Source: Ifrita kowaldi (lineage: Eukaryota; Chordata; Aves; Passeriformes; Cinclosomatidae). Taken from it: DNA of 64,000 bases. The position numbers and the translations under genes were made by a program. The notes under the pieces are model-generated. The model was not told where the DNA came from. It worked only from the letters and a program-made list of their open reading frames with translations, and ran no database searches. Positions 49,201 through 60,200 of the stretch are shown piece after piece (within the stretch, counting starts at the first letter, position 1; each line of letters starts with the position of its first letter). The DNA lies in the NCBI GenBank assembly GCA_013398055.1, contig VZRS01014304.1:372001-436000 (forward strand), read 5' to 3'.

Positions 49201-52200
49201 TTAAAATAATTTCCCCAAAACGTTACCACTAAACAAAGAATAACAAACCAAGCTGCCTTAGAGAAGAGGACCAGTCACAAACTAAAACTAACATCTTGAA
49301 ATTTCATCTGTACCTGAAATGCAAACTAAAGACTGCAAATAATCCATTTCAATTGTGGCATTCTTAGGTCTTATAAAAGACAAACGTTTCTTTATTTCAG
49401 TTTCAGTTTTTGGGTTTTCTACCACTCAGTCTTGCCCGTCTCCCTTACTTTTATGTACCAGTATAACACTCTATTACCATAAATTACTTGGGAGAAGAAC
49501 TCAGTTCTGGCAGCTTGAACTGAGGACAGCAAAGGAAGAACACACAGGAGAAAAGGAAAAGTTAAGGTGCCCATGTTTGATGATGTCCTGCTGTGTACCA
49601 CTGAGGTGCATTTTCTTCTGCAAAGTTTAGGTACTAAAGAATATGGAACGGAAGCAGTCATTTTGAAGGAATTAAGTGAACAATGGTCTCCTGGTATTAA
49701 AATAACAACCACTTAGTATCAACAGAGTAACTCTAATAATTATTTGCTTTCTTGCAATATGGAACAAATAATCAAGAATCAGTTGTAGTTCAAGGCTCTA
49801 CTATTGGATACAGCAAATTTTCCACTGTATAACAAACTGGGTAAAAACCTGTAGACTCCTTTGGAATTTCCCAAAATTTGTCCCTCCAAATATAAGCAGT
49901 ATTGTTCCATTTATCTAAAATTAAGTTATTAAGGTGGGTTAGCCAATTACCTTTGTGTCTTCCCATCACCTTCTTATCTTCAACAGAAACAAAGTTACCT
50001 GGCTGAGGTTCCAAGTACTAACAAAGAGGAAGAGGTAAGTCACAAGACAACCCAAGAAAACCTCACAGCATATTTCAGATCCTGTCACTACATTCTCTTG
50101 AAGCTGAAAAATAACTCTTTAAGAAGCAAACTCTGCCAAAGCAGCTTACTGACTCTTCCTTGATATTGCTCTCAGAGAAAAGCAGGAAGGGCAGTCCCTA
50201 TGAGCAGTAACTCTGGGCTTCACTTCCCCTATCCTCACATGTCAGGGGACAGCAGGATCCAGCAATTCGTCCTTCTCACATTCCAACCTTTTGCCAGAGC
50301 CTGGCAGGCACAGGAGTGCCTGTGCACTCCTTTTGCTCCAGAAAAGGAGTGACTGCTGCTAGAGGGGCAATCCTACAGGCTGTGGGTGTCAGCTTCTAAC
50401 TAGGCTTGGGACTGCAGAGGGAGGTGGGACATTGCTACTTACTGTGGGCCACAGGCTGCTGGAGATTTTTCTATAGACAGTGTTCTAAAAACTGAAGGCC
50501 AGAACAAAACAAAGATTGTCACAGATTTAGTGTTGCTCACCTCAAGAAGGAAATTTTCGAAGTTTCTTTCACCAATGAAGCAGACCCCCATACTCTGAAA
50601 AGGAAACATGGAATTGAATCCATAAAAGCAGAGAAAAACATTTGAAATAATGTCTGGCCAAGAAATTGTGTTTTTTCCCTCCCATATATCCCAAACTGTC
50701 TTAGGCATCTCATAAACAAATCCACAACATCTGCTGCAACATAGGTAAACTAATTCTATACAGAATCAGTGAGAACTGTAAGCACTGAAAGTAAGAGAGA
50801 TAATAGGAAATAGAAAATAAGTTCAATAAATAAATACATTAACTTTGGTGATTAGATTGTATGTGCATTAAAAACAGAAGTCTCTTTCATACTGAAGTGC
50901 AAAAGTAACAAAACGATACAGTGATGGTCCATCTCTTGAAAAAAACCACTTTCAGAACCAAATAGGCTTTTCTTTTCCTTTCAGTTACTGCTGACATTCT
51001 TCAAACACCCATTCACTGAGGCTGAATATAAACATGAAAATCAATCAAGGCAGCATCAGCAAAACAACTACTGCCTGCGTTACAGTTTTAAGATCAACTC
51101 ATGAAGTCTTAGTTCTCAGACAAACATAACTTTTTTTTTTTAAGAGTAACTGTGGAAAAATAGTATGATCCAATTTCTAAAGACACAGTGAAAAATAATT
51201 ATAGTGAGGAAGCTCTTAAAAGCTATGGAGAATAAAGACCAAAGGCTTCTCCCTTGCTGTGATAGAAGATGCTTTCCTTCAGGCTCACAGCATCCTACAC
51301 ATTCACCTTCATCTTAGCTCTGCTGAGATACAACAGTAGACAAAATACCTGCAAGTTAAAATACACAACTAACCACAAGCTCCTAAAGTACTTTTATGGA
51401 AGTAGCCAGCTATGAAAAATGCTTCCCAGACTATTATATTATTCTTTTCTATTAGAAACGGATGGGCTGTCACAGATTAAAGTTCAAAAAGTTCAGGCAA
51501 GTTGTTTTAGAGAGAAATACAAATCAAAAGAGTTTTAAGTGTTACCATGCCTCTTTTTTCTTTAGCACATGATGAAGGTCATGTTCTGCTGCTATCTTCT
51601 TTACAAAACTTTTTGTTAAATCCCCTAAAGGGAAGATGGTTTTCCTCAAAGCATCCTGTGAGATCTGACTTAGAAAGAATGTCTGGTCCTTAAAGAGGTC
51701 AGCCCCTTGAAGGAGTTTCACAGCTGCAAAGTGAAACACATACAACATCTCATCATAACTACCATTAATAATTCAACTTGCTTTAGCATTGTGACAATCA
51801 ACATTTTTATTATTTCCAAATACATATTAAAGACAATGTTTTACATGTTTTTCAAAATCTAATGAAAACACTTGGATATTTCCTTGTCACTAAAAAGATC
51901 CTGAAGATTCTGGTTTTGTACAGTGCAGAATCTTACAAAGTCTTACACTGCCTCACATCTATCTCAATAGTGCATGTGTCACTGGCAAGGACATTGACAA
52001 TATAAAAAACAAAAACAACTTTCACATTTCCTGTGAAAGAGAGAACGAAGATTCAAATACCTTGGAGTACACTGCTCTTCAGAAAGAGACTCTTTTGCCC
52101 TGGAATCACCCTACTATAAATCAATGATTTGAGCAATCAGTGGAGTTACTGCCAATGCTTGGAGATAGGAGTCTGACTTTTTACTTTAAAATAGATGAAA

Positions 52201-55200
52201 TCTCCTGATTGCCCAGATGAAATAAAACTGGTACAGTTTTTCAACCATGTTCTGCCCCCTCTCTTTACAAGTTAATAGCTCTGCTGCTGTACAAACACTA
52301 CTTATGTGTTTCTTGACTGGAACACGAACTACAGGCCAATAGTTCAGTCACAACTGGTGATACAAGATCTCAGTAACAGGGCAAGGAAGCCCATCACAAA
52401 ACACTACAACTGTAAATCACAGTCTGTCACATATCTAGACCATAGGTCCAGCTGGGGCCATTTCAACTTTCCAAAAGTAAAATTAAAACAAAGAAACAAA
52501 TAAACCCCTTTAAGTCCAGAACAAACAAATGAAAGCAGGGAATCTATAATGTAAAATCATCACTGTGGTAGCTTTGCATAGCTTCAGTTTACAAGTTTTA
52601 TTCCCTTAGGGTATAGCATGCTTCTCACCATATATCAGACATGCATCTGACTCTTAAAACAGAATCTGTAGTATTTGACAAGGCAGGGTCATTTTCAGTA
52701 ATATAAATACCTTGTTTAGCACAACCAACCCTCTACAAAGGCTGGGGTTTAATCAGTAATCATTGTGTGTGAGGTAACAAACATCCCCGATTCTGTGACA
52801 CCAAATATAGTTTAAATTTCTCTTTCATGCATAGGATAAAACATGAAATGAAGACACAACTTACTATTTCTAACTTCAAAACGGTTTCTGAAAAGCTTTT
52901 GTGGTCTTCTAGTATGTTTCTGTTGAAACACTTCCTCATCCTCCAGTGAGGTTCTGGCATAATGCCCAGTAGCAATTGCATCTGCTCCTATCAAGGAAAG
53001 AAAAACCAAACAAAACATAAAGGCACAAACTTGAAATTCACAGTTCGAAACAGGATTGCAAACATACAGTAAGAAAAGCAGAAAGCAATGAAAGAAGAAA
53101 ACCTATAGAGAAGTCTTATACTGACAATAATTGTACTCCTGCTATTTAAATAATGCAAACTATTCACCAGCATGCCAGCACTTGTGCTTTTGTACTTTAA
53201 GGACCACCTAAGAATGTAAAACTTAATGGTCAGGTCAATGCATGTCCCTGAAATAAATCTGTTCCTACATATGAGCAACCTAATCTAGTGGAAAATGTCC
53301 CTGCCCAGAGCAGGGGAGCTGGACTAGACAACCTTTAAAAGTCTCTCCCAACCTGAACCATTCTATGATTTTGTATGGAAAAGCAATCTTATAACCAAAT
53401 ACTTTGCAGTTACTGATGTACTACCACAGATATATGAGTTAGGCATGCACTTGAACTCATGTATTTCCCCACCTTTTAAAGAGTCTGTTTCCTTTAAGCA
53501 TTTCCATGGCACACACTCTGTACTGACACACTTGAAAATGCCTTACCAAGGTTATCCATAGCATAATGCAGAAAGTAGTTGAATTTGATGTGCTTGTTAC
53601 ACAAAATATCAGGATTAGGTGTCCTTCCCAATTCATACTCTTTTAAGAGGTCACTGTAAAATAAAGACTCAAATGTCTATCAGAATCATTAACATGCACA
53701 ATACTATCAGAAACTGGACAGTGTTTAACTATGAGAACCTGGGTCCCAGTCTCAGAGAAGATCCAGTTATACTAAACATTTTATCTTAGAAATAATACCC
53801 ATTAGATTATAATGTGCAAAAAAACAATCTTTGGAAGATGTTCCCCAAAGTGCACTGAGAACAGGGTCAATTTATCACTTACAATCTCGTAACCCTGCTT
53901 TATTAAATTAATAGTCCCTCTGGGCAGATGTGGCTGTCCACTGTGCACATCCTACCCATCTCTTATGGAATACTTACTTTCAGAATTAACAATTCTATTT
54001 AATTTTTCAGTGGGACAAAGTGGTGGTACACACCAGGAGTGTCTCAGCTGAACAGACAATAACCTCAGCTGCAATAATGTCACCACAAGCATTTATCACT
54101 CATGGGGTTAATTTTAGAGACATTTTCCTGTCCTTTTTTTTCCCCTTCTAGAAATTCAAAGCTTCTCAATGTTATGTTGTAGTTTTACACTGCTCCATAA
54201 TTACTTGGTACTATTCACTTGAAAACACTGAAATAATAACTAATGAAATTAAACCTACATACAATACTGCCCTGAGATATCAAAAGGCCCCATCACTCCA
54301 TCATTTTGCTTGCTGTCAATAGCCACTGCAGTCAAGAGGAACTGAGGGCACAGACTGGATTTAAAAGAACAACAGCAATCCTAGTATTTGGTTTTACTTT
54401 TCTCCATCTGAAACAGAATCAATTGCTTCTTCCTTATGTGTGATACCTTACATTAGTAAAAAGAAAATAAAGCAACATATCTTTTATTTTCTCTAACTCC
54501 TTTTTAAAAGTTCTGAATTCAACAACTGATACTAATAATTAAATCACCTGGGTCTACCCAGAGATGCCTCCCTCTTGCTGGCTCACACTGTACTCTTACG
54601 GTACACTGGGAGTTCTATAAAGGACTCAGCACAAAGCAAAGCTCACATCAGTTCAGAACTTCTAGTAAAGCACAGAACCAGAGAAAGGGCAATGAAGGAT
54701 GTCTACTGGACAGAGATCTTTTTGTCTGACACAAAGAACTGAAACAGGCTTTGCACAAACCATGGAAAAGACAAGACCTGGAACAGTTCTCATGATAAAA
54801 GATGTTTTATGGTGAATAACCCTTTTAAGAGAGATCTAGAGGAGGAGTAAATTTAAGGTCAGTGACGACAACAAAGAAAAAAGGATTCTGAAACAAACCA
54901 AGACACTTGTAACAGAGAGTTAGGAAACACTGTATTAATAAAGCCCAAGAAGTTTTGTAGCACTTATTCATTCTCTCACACCAAAAAGGGAAAAATGGAG
55001 TGAACTTTCCCACAAAAAGGGCTGCTTTGCAGTTTTCTTCACGGACTATCCCAAAGTTTAGTGCTCAGCTTGACGCCATTTCAACATGCAGTACAAGTAG
55101 CATGACCAGGTTATTCCTCACTTTCAAGTAAGGTAACAACAGCACTACTTAAAGGGGGATGGTGAAGATCAGGGGCCAACTTTTATGTACTTACGTTCAG

Positions 55201-55975
55201 TGCATAAAGATAAATTATGCTGTTATACCAACATGTCCCTTCTTCTCCTACCTTCCAAGAAAATCTCCCAGCTTTTCCTATGTAGAACTTCCCTTAAAGT
55301 GAAATAAATTCACAGAAAATCTGAGTACCCTCTTCAGAGAAGAGTTTTGAATTTGTTTTAAGTTTAAAGAAGCAAGGCTAGGTCACAATCATTTTGTGCA
55401 AAACTGGATTCAGCACACATTATGTAAAATGCACTGTGTAAGTTGCACACACAGACAATAACTGCACCCCATTAAATAATTTTTTTTCAAGTTGCAGTAA
55501 GGTTGGGCCAGTACACGGGTAGCTGAGAAAATACGCTGCAACAAAGCAATTGCTACACACTACCACAAGGAGAAATCTCTTATTAATTTTAAAAATACCA
55601 CATTAAAACCGAAATAGAAATTCTGGCATTAAATACAAACGAGAGAAAAAGTAGTTCCTCAATATTTAACAGGCTTCAGGGCTTTCTCTTAGCACTGATA
55701 ATACTGCAGTGAATTGCCATTGCTCATTATCTGTCTATTCTTGCTTTTCATTTTAACACGGTACCACACTAATATACTGGAAGACCAGCTATTGTAAATG
55801 TGTTTCTACCTGAACACTTCATTCCAGTATTCCTTCACGTAGGACACCTGGTGAAACGGGATATCAAGCTTCTGGCACACCCGGTAAGCATCTTCACAAT
55901 CTCTGTCAATGGAGCAAGCTCCCTGTTCATCCAGAGGGTCCCAGTTCTTCATAAACACACCTGTCACCTGGTAGC
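46149..55975 (-). CDS. TRMU: TRMU, exons 2-11 (exon 1 not found)
   Basis: Mitochondrial tRNA-specific 2-thiouridylase (MnmA/MTO2 family). It adenylates U34 of mitochondrial tRNA-Lys, -Glu and -Gln and transfers persulfide sulfur from the cysteine-desulfurase pathway. Ten minus-strand exons join in frame to 387 residues; human TRMU has 421, and exon 1 supplies about 27. Visible motifs: GYQVTGVFMKNWD near the N-terminus, TPNPDILCNKHIKF with the first catalytic Cys, GADAIATGHYAR, FFLSQISQDAL, GVCFIGERNF with the second catalytic Cys, GQRARLAGLKDAWFVV, and a C-terminal beta-barrel to GPSVYTLQQG. The ATP-loop SGGVDS of exon 1 is absent from this sequence. The intron after the exon at 51551 has a GC donor. 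The gene is convergent with CELSR1 and lies downstream of co-oriented GTSE1. Confidence 0.95.
47501..47583 (-). CDS. TRMU: TRMU exon 10
   Basis: Acceptor TTCTGCTCTAG, donor GTAAGT. It reads V(split)PCVLTLNQDGSVWVTLVKP then ARAITPGQ, a beta-barrel segment of the C-terminal domain. Phase 0 at its end. Confidence 0.95.
47840..47984 (-). CDS. TRMU: TRMU exon 9
   Basis: Acceptor TTTTAAG, donor GTAGTC (non-consensus after +4). It reads APSRDHPALYRDLLRTNRVH, then WIAEEPPAELVREKMMECHF and RFRHQMAL. DHPALY and HWIAEEPP match mammalian TRMU. It ends in phase 1. Confidence 0.95.
49014..49114 (-). CDS. TRMU: TRMU exon 8
   Basis: Acceptor ATTTCTTTAG, donor GTGAGT. It reads WFLFTIGQRARLAGLKDAWF then VVDKDVSTGDVYV. 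The TxGQR motif of the MnmA central domain is clear. Phase 0 at its end. Confidence 0.95.
49951..50017 (-). CDS. TRMU: TRMU exon 7
   Basis: Acceptor CTTTGTTAG, donor GTAATT. It reads YLEPQPGNFVSVEDKKVMGR then HK and one base of Gly. It matches the YLQPQPGHF region of mammalian TRMU. Confidence 0.94.
50541..50594 (-). CDS. TRMU: TRMU exon 6, second catalytic Cys motif
   Basis: Acceptor CCTTTTCAG, donor GTGAGC; 18 codons, phase 0. SMGVCFIGERNFENFLLE contains the Cys equivalent to Cys199 of E. coli MnmA, which carries the persulfide. Confidence 0.95.
51551..51723 (-). CDS. TRMU: TRMU exon 5
   Basis: Acceptor CACTTTGCAG. It reads VKLLQGADLFKDQTFFLSQI, then FPLGDLTKSFVKKIAAEHDL, ending VLKKKE. 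KDQTFFLSQ is the MnmA substrate-binding motif. The 3' boundary is GAG followed by GCATGG, so the only in-frame junction uses a GC donor; see findings. Confidence 0.92.
52865..52987 (-). CDS. TRMU: TRMU exon 4
   Basis: Acceptor CCTTGATAG, donor GTAAGT. It reads GADAIATGHYARTSLEDEEV to LFRNRFEVRN. ATGHYA is invariant in the MnmA family. It ends in phase 1, giving Thr at the next junction. Confidence 0.95.
53283..53376 (+). repeat. Short CR1 LINE 3' end
   Basis: Reads GGAAAATGTCCCTGCCCAGA, GGGGAGCTGGACTAGACAAC and ends CCCAACCTGAACCATTCTAT with GATTTTGTATG. It lies in TRMU intron 3, antisense to the gene. Confidence 0.85.
53547..53653 (-). CDS. TRMU: TRMU exon 3, first catalytic Cys motif
   Basis: Acceptor TTTTACAG, donor GTAAGG. 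It encodes DLLKEYELGRTPNPDILCNK then HIKFNYFLHYAMDNL. PNPDxxCN holds the Cys equivalent to Cys102 of E. coli MnmA. Confidence 0.95.
55810..55975 (-). CDS. TRMU: TRMU exon 2
   Basis: Minus-strand acceptor TTTCATAG, donor GTAGAA. It reads G(split)YQVTGVFMKNWDPLDEQGA, then DCEDAYRVCQKLDIPFHQV and KEYWNEVF. It begins with two bases of a split Gly codon, so exon 1 must end in phase 1. Confidence 0.95.
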
Positions 55976-56179
55976 CTATGAAATGAAGGCGAGAATGACT
56001 TAGAAAGTTAAATTCTTACAGTCTGGACGCAAACCCTGTGCTTCTCAAGAATGGTTTTAGTAACTGCATCTTTCCGAAGACGTGAGTAGTCCTGTGCTAA
56101 ACTCTGCAGTAGAGTTATTGTATAGCTGTTTTTTTCTCTAGGTAATAGCTAATCCAAGCTCTTCCGGGAACCCAACGCG

Positions 56180-56460
56180 ACCGTAAGTCACAACTCCTAC
56201 CCCCCTCCTTCGCGGCTGTTGTGCCGCCCCGGCGGTGCCCGGCTCTCCGTGCTGCCCTGCCCGGCGTCGGGCCGCTCCAGCAGCCCGAGGGGGCGGCTGA
56301 GCGCGGGGACCGAGAGGGGACGCGCGGCCCGCGCAGCGCGGCACAGGGCACGGNGCGCCGGGAGAGGCCCTGGGAACCGGGAGAGGCGGCCTCTGGCCCT
56401 CATCAGGCCCCCCAAAACCTTCACAGTCTAGACACGACCCCTGCCCCTGAGCCACAGGGC
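56180..56460 (-). promoter_or_regulatory. CpG island, presumed TRMU promoter and 5' end
   Basis: The most GC- and CpG-rich segment of the window, in strong contrast to its AT-rich flanks. It contains an SP1-type GGGCGG at 56291-56296 and a single N at 56354. It lies about 200 nt upstream of TRMU exon 2 on the minus strand. I checked the three minus-strand frames for the expected ALSGGVDSAVAALL of exon 1 and did not find it. Confidence 0.75.
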
Positions 56461-56462
56461 CC

Positions 56463-57140
56463 AGCACAGTGAGTCAGACAAAGGAAAACTCAGAACAAAA
56501 CATCTCCCTTTGATTGTTTCATGTCCGTTATCCCTGAATAAGCCGAAGTTTATTCCAGCTGGGGACAGCCGCGACTAAACCATCTGGCAGTAACAAGCTG
56601 TTATCTTCTCTTTTGCATTACAGAAATTCAGGTAGCGCTGTTGATTTATTCCACTGGCATTCAGTACTAAAATGTTTGTTTCCAAACTTGCTACACCACC
56701 CTGAAGTCCACTAGCTTTTACCTCCGCATTAGCATTTTTAAGTGAAACACTAGAAAAGTCTACCCAAACCATGCAATAAAAAGTTGCTATTTTGTACACA
56801 TTTAGCAAACAACTCATTTATTGTAAATTAAAACTTTTTTGTACATAGAGGAAAGGAATGAAATGACAATTGGTAGGAAGTAAGGAGGCAGGTTTCCAAT
56901 TCAGAGAATATACCATTTTTTTGCCTTAAAACAGTATAGTTTAAATATATCCATTGCAGCACATCCATGAACAAAACCATTACCAGACTCTGACTACATA
57001 AAGACTGTTAGAATTCTATTTTATTAATGCAGTTCATCACACCATCTACAGCCATCTTCCAAAAATTGTACAAGTGAAAAATAACACCTAAAACACTTCA
57101 AAGATCACAGTTGCCAAGAATTCTTCATTTCAGTTCAAAT
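56463..57140 (-). other. GTSE1 3'UTR and GTSE1-TRMU spacer
   Basis: AT-rich sequence between the GTSE1 stop and the TRMU CpG island, with several minus-strand AATAAA hexamers. The GTSE1 transcript may end within a few hundred bases of the TRMU promoter. Confidence 0.6.
57020..57025 (-). terminator. Candidate GTSE1 poly(A) signal
   Basis: TTTATT on the plus strand (AATAAA on minus), about 120 nt past the stop. Further hexamers at 56817-56822 and 56645-56650 could serve a longer 3'UTR that runs toward the TRMU promoter. Confidence 0.4.
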
Positions 57141-57224
57141 TCAGAACTTGAGTAGAGGGGAATCCAGATTTTCTTTGTTTACGTCAGGGCTCAGAGTGAT
57201 AAGAGGAGAACTCAAATCAATTAG
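57141..57224 (-). CDS. GTSE1: GTSE1 last exon and stop
   Basis: Acceptor TCTTTCTTTCAG. It encodes LIDLSSPLITLSPDVNKENL then DSPLLKF and TGA (57141-57143). A second clathrin-type LIDLS motif opens the exon; the DSPLLKF end agrees with mammalian GTSE1 as I remember it. Confidence 0.94.
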   Translation of the reverse strand, partial: LIDLSSPLITLSPDVNKENLDSPLLKF

Positions 57225-60200
57225 CTGAAAGAAAGACAACAAAATTTAGCTAGTGTAGTCAGCTGTTGTGCCTAGCTACTAGCAGCTATAATCTGCATTA
57301 TTCTCAAGTACTTGTTTTGTTTAGGGTTCCTGTTAGTATCCAGAAGACAAATACAAGCACCACACTCAAGATTTTGTGTTCTGGTTTTTAAAAATATGCT
57401 CAATTCTTAGACAAGCACAAGCTTCTCACAAGGTGGTTATTCCCCATACTTACCTTAAAAGGCTTTTCTAAGTTTCACTACCATGCATATTCTAATTACA
57501 GTGCCATCCAGGCAGGACACAGCACTTCTGAACTCCTCTGAACATGCCTCCCAAAGTCAGAGTTCTGCAATCCTCCTCTTTTGAGAAAATTTGAAGGGCC
57601 TGATACTCAATTGAGCCCAACTACATCTATTGTCAGAGGCTGCATCCTCATAGTCACCAGCATTCATCTGACAATATCAAAAGGCATCTGCCTTCAAGCC
57701 ACTTATGTATAAAAAACACTCGCCCAGAAATGCTTGTAAAATTTAGAGCAGATTCCAACAGCACACATCTTCCAGCTAAGGAGAGGATTAGAAAAGGAGC
57801 TAAACAGGAAAGACCACCTTTCTTTTTTGATTAAAATGAGTTGCTGCCAAGAACTGAAAATGTGCAAAAAAGGGGAAACAAGAGTAAGCATGCCAAGTCT
57901 CCTGAAGACAATGTTCACTTCCTGCTTCAGAACAGTTTCATTCTATAACAACTGCTTTAAGTATTAAGTTCTTTCTCCATCCTCCTTTTCTTATTTGCAG
58001 ATTGCTCACTGAGCTCTAGTTCAGAACACATTGTTTGATTTTAAACATGACATTCTCTTAAGAGCACCTCATTATGTAAAACATATTGAGCTAATATTAA
58101 ATATTCATACAGTATTGTGGAACTGCTCTGCAGACAAGGGTATGTAGCCAGCTGACATTTTTCTGCTAACATACTTGTACCAGACTATTTGAATAAAACT
58201 TACCTTTATCTGCCCAGATAATACAGGCTTTGGAGAAGTAATCTTACTCACTTCAGGAGTATTGGAAAGGTCAATCAAAGGTCTACTTTCACATTCCGAA
58301 GTGTGTGGGAGAGATTTGTCTTCTCCAATATCTAGCAGTAAGGCCTTTAAAAAAATAATTCAGGTTTTCTCCTCTGTTCACCAAGCTTCCTTCATATATA
58401 TTGAGGCAGTCAATTTAGCTTATACAGATGTAATAATCACAGAACATGCTTAATTTATAGCTTGGGTATTTTTCATGCAGGATTCATTGCACACAGTATA
58501 AAAACCTCAGCTGCTGCTCTGCCAGTGGCTAGCATCATAGGGAAAATGCAGTAAGACAAAGCAAAAGAGATTGCTTGGCATAAAACAGTTTTTCACTTAA
58601 AAGTAGAGTTAAATGTAAAACAGAAGATTAATAATCTTCTTAATAATTAAATGATATAACTACAATTATTGGGCAATGTTATTTAGCCATAGAAACTACT
58701 CTCTACAGCTTCACACTCTAGTTATCCTTTTGTCCAGTTTAACTACCCCATACACATACTAAGCAGTTCTGAAACAGACACTTTATGCCACCGAGGAAGC
58801 TAACAAGGAACATACTGATGCAATAACATCAAGTCATCAAGCAATTAATCTACAGATTATTCTACATCTGAGCATTTGTAAATCAATAGCCACTTTGTCA
58901 GGTTAGTATTTCAGAACTACAACTTCAGTCCTTTCTTCTTAGTGCCTGTGGAGTACCAGCTTTCAACATGAAGCCATGACCTTCCTGGGAGAGGGAAAGT
59001 GTTCCCTGAACTAATTACTTGACACTTAAGTTTAGTGCTACGTGGACTTTGGGGTTTAATTCTCCCTCACTGTATGCAGATTAGCACTCCTGTTAGGTGA
59101 CTGAATTTAGCTACAGCAGTTTTGGGTTTTTTTAATCCCGGAAGGAACTTTTATGGCTACAAAAAGAACTGCCCTGCAACACTACTTTTCTAATTGAATC
59201 CACAAGGATTTCACAGAACTCTTCCAAAAGTGGGAACTTAATATAAAATCTGCAAGTATTTGACAGTGCATTTGAAATGGGAACACACTTACTGGAAATA
59301 CTGAACAAATGAGGTTCAGTACTAAATACAGGCACTAGAGGGTGCACATGGTTACAGCTAGTTGGGCACCCTAATATAAAAAAAAACATTGAGCTATTAG
59401 AGAGCACCCAGAGGAAGGCACCAAGGATGGTGATGGGTCTGGAGGGGAAGCCTTATGAGGAGCAGCTGAGGGCACTTGGTCTGTTCTGCCTGGAGAAGAT
59501 ATGAGGAGAGACCTTATTGTGGTCTTGAACATCCTTAAGAGGGGAAGCAGAGTATCAATCTCTTCATTCTCGTGATCAGTGACAGGACTTGAGGAAACAT
59601 CATGAAGTTGAGTCAGGGGAGGTTTAGGATGGATAGCAGGAAAAGGTTTTTCACCCAGAGGGTGTTTGGGCACTGGAACAGCTCCCCAGGGAAGTGGTCA
59701 CAGCACCAGCCTGACAGAATTCAAGAAGTGTTTAGTGTGACTCCTGAGTGTCCTGCGCAGGGCCGGGAGTTGGACTTGATTCTCATGGGTCCCTTCCAAC
59801 TCAGAATATTCTATTATTTCATGATTCTAATGCATTTTAACTTCTTGTATGCTGAAGTGGTTTTCCTACTTATCCCTTACCTTGAAATAATTTGTTTCAA
59901 GCAGTTTACTTAGTAGTTTTGTAGGAAAATGTATTGTCACTTCTTACCTCAGGTTGTTTATCTTCAGCCAGCTGATTTTGTACTTCTGTCTCTTTTAATC
60001 CATTTTCTATTCCTTCTGTAGCAGTTTTCTCTGGTGAGAAGTTAAGTGCAAGAGGTAGCACAGGTGGAGGAGAGGTATCATCTTCTGAAGATGTCTGTGT
60101 CTTACTCTCTTGTTTCTGTTTAGAACTAGGGAAAAGAGCATCAGCCATAATTGAGTTCTTTAATCAGCATTAACTACTAAAGACAGACAAGCCAATTCCT

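Larger units (their letters stand above)
46296..55809 (-). other. TRMU introns 2-10
   Basis: Nine introns of roughly 0.25 to 2.2 kb separating the exons listed. Apart from the CR1 fragment at 53.3 kb (intron 3) and an AAAATAATT-type simple stretch near 49160-49210 I see nothing. The plus-strand open frame at 46570-47034 in the last intron has no recognisable motif. Confidence 0.8.
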
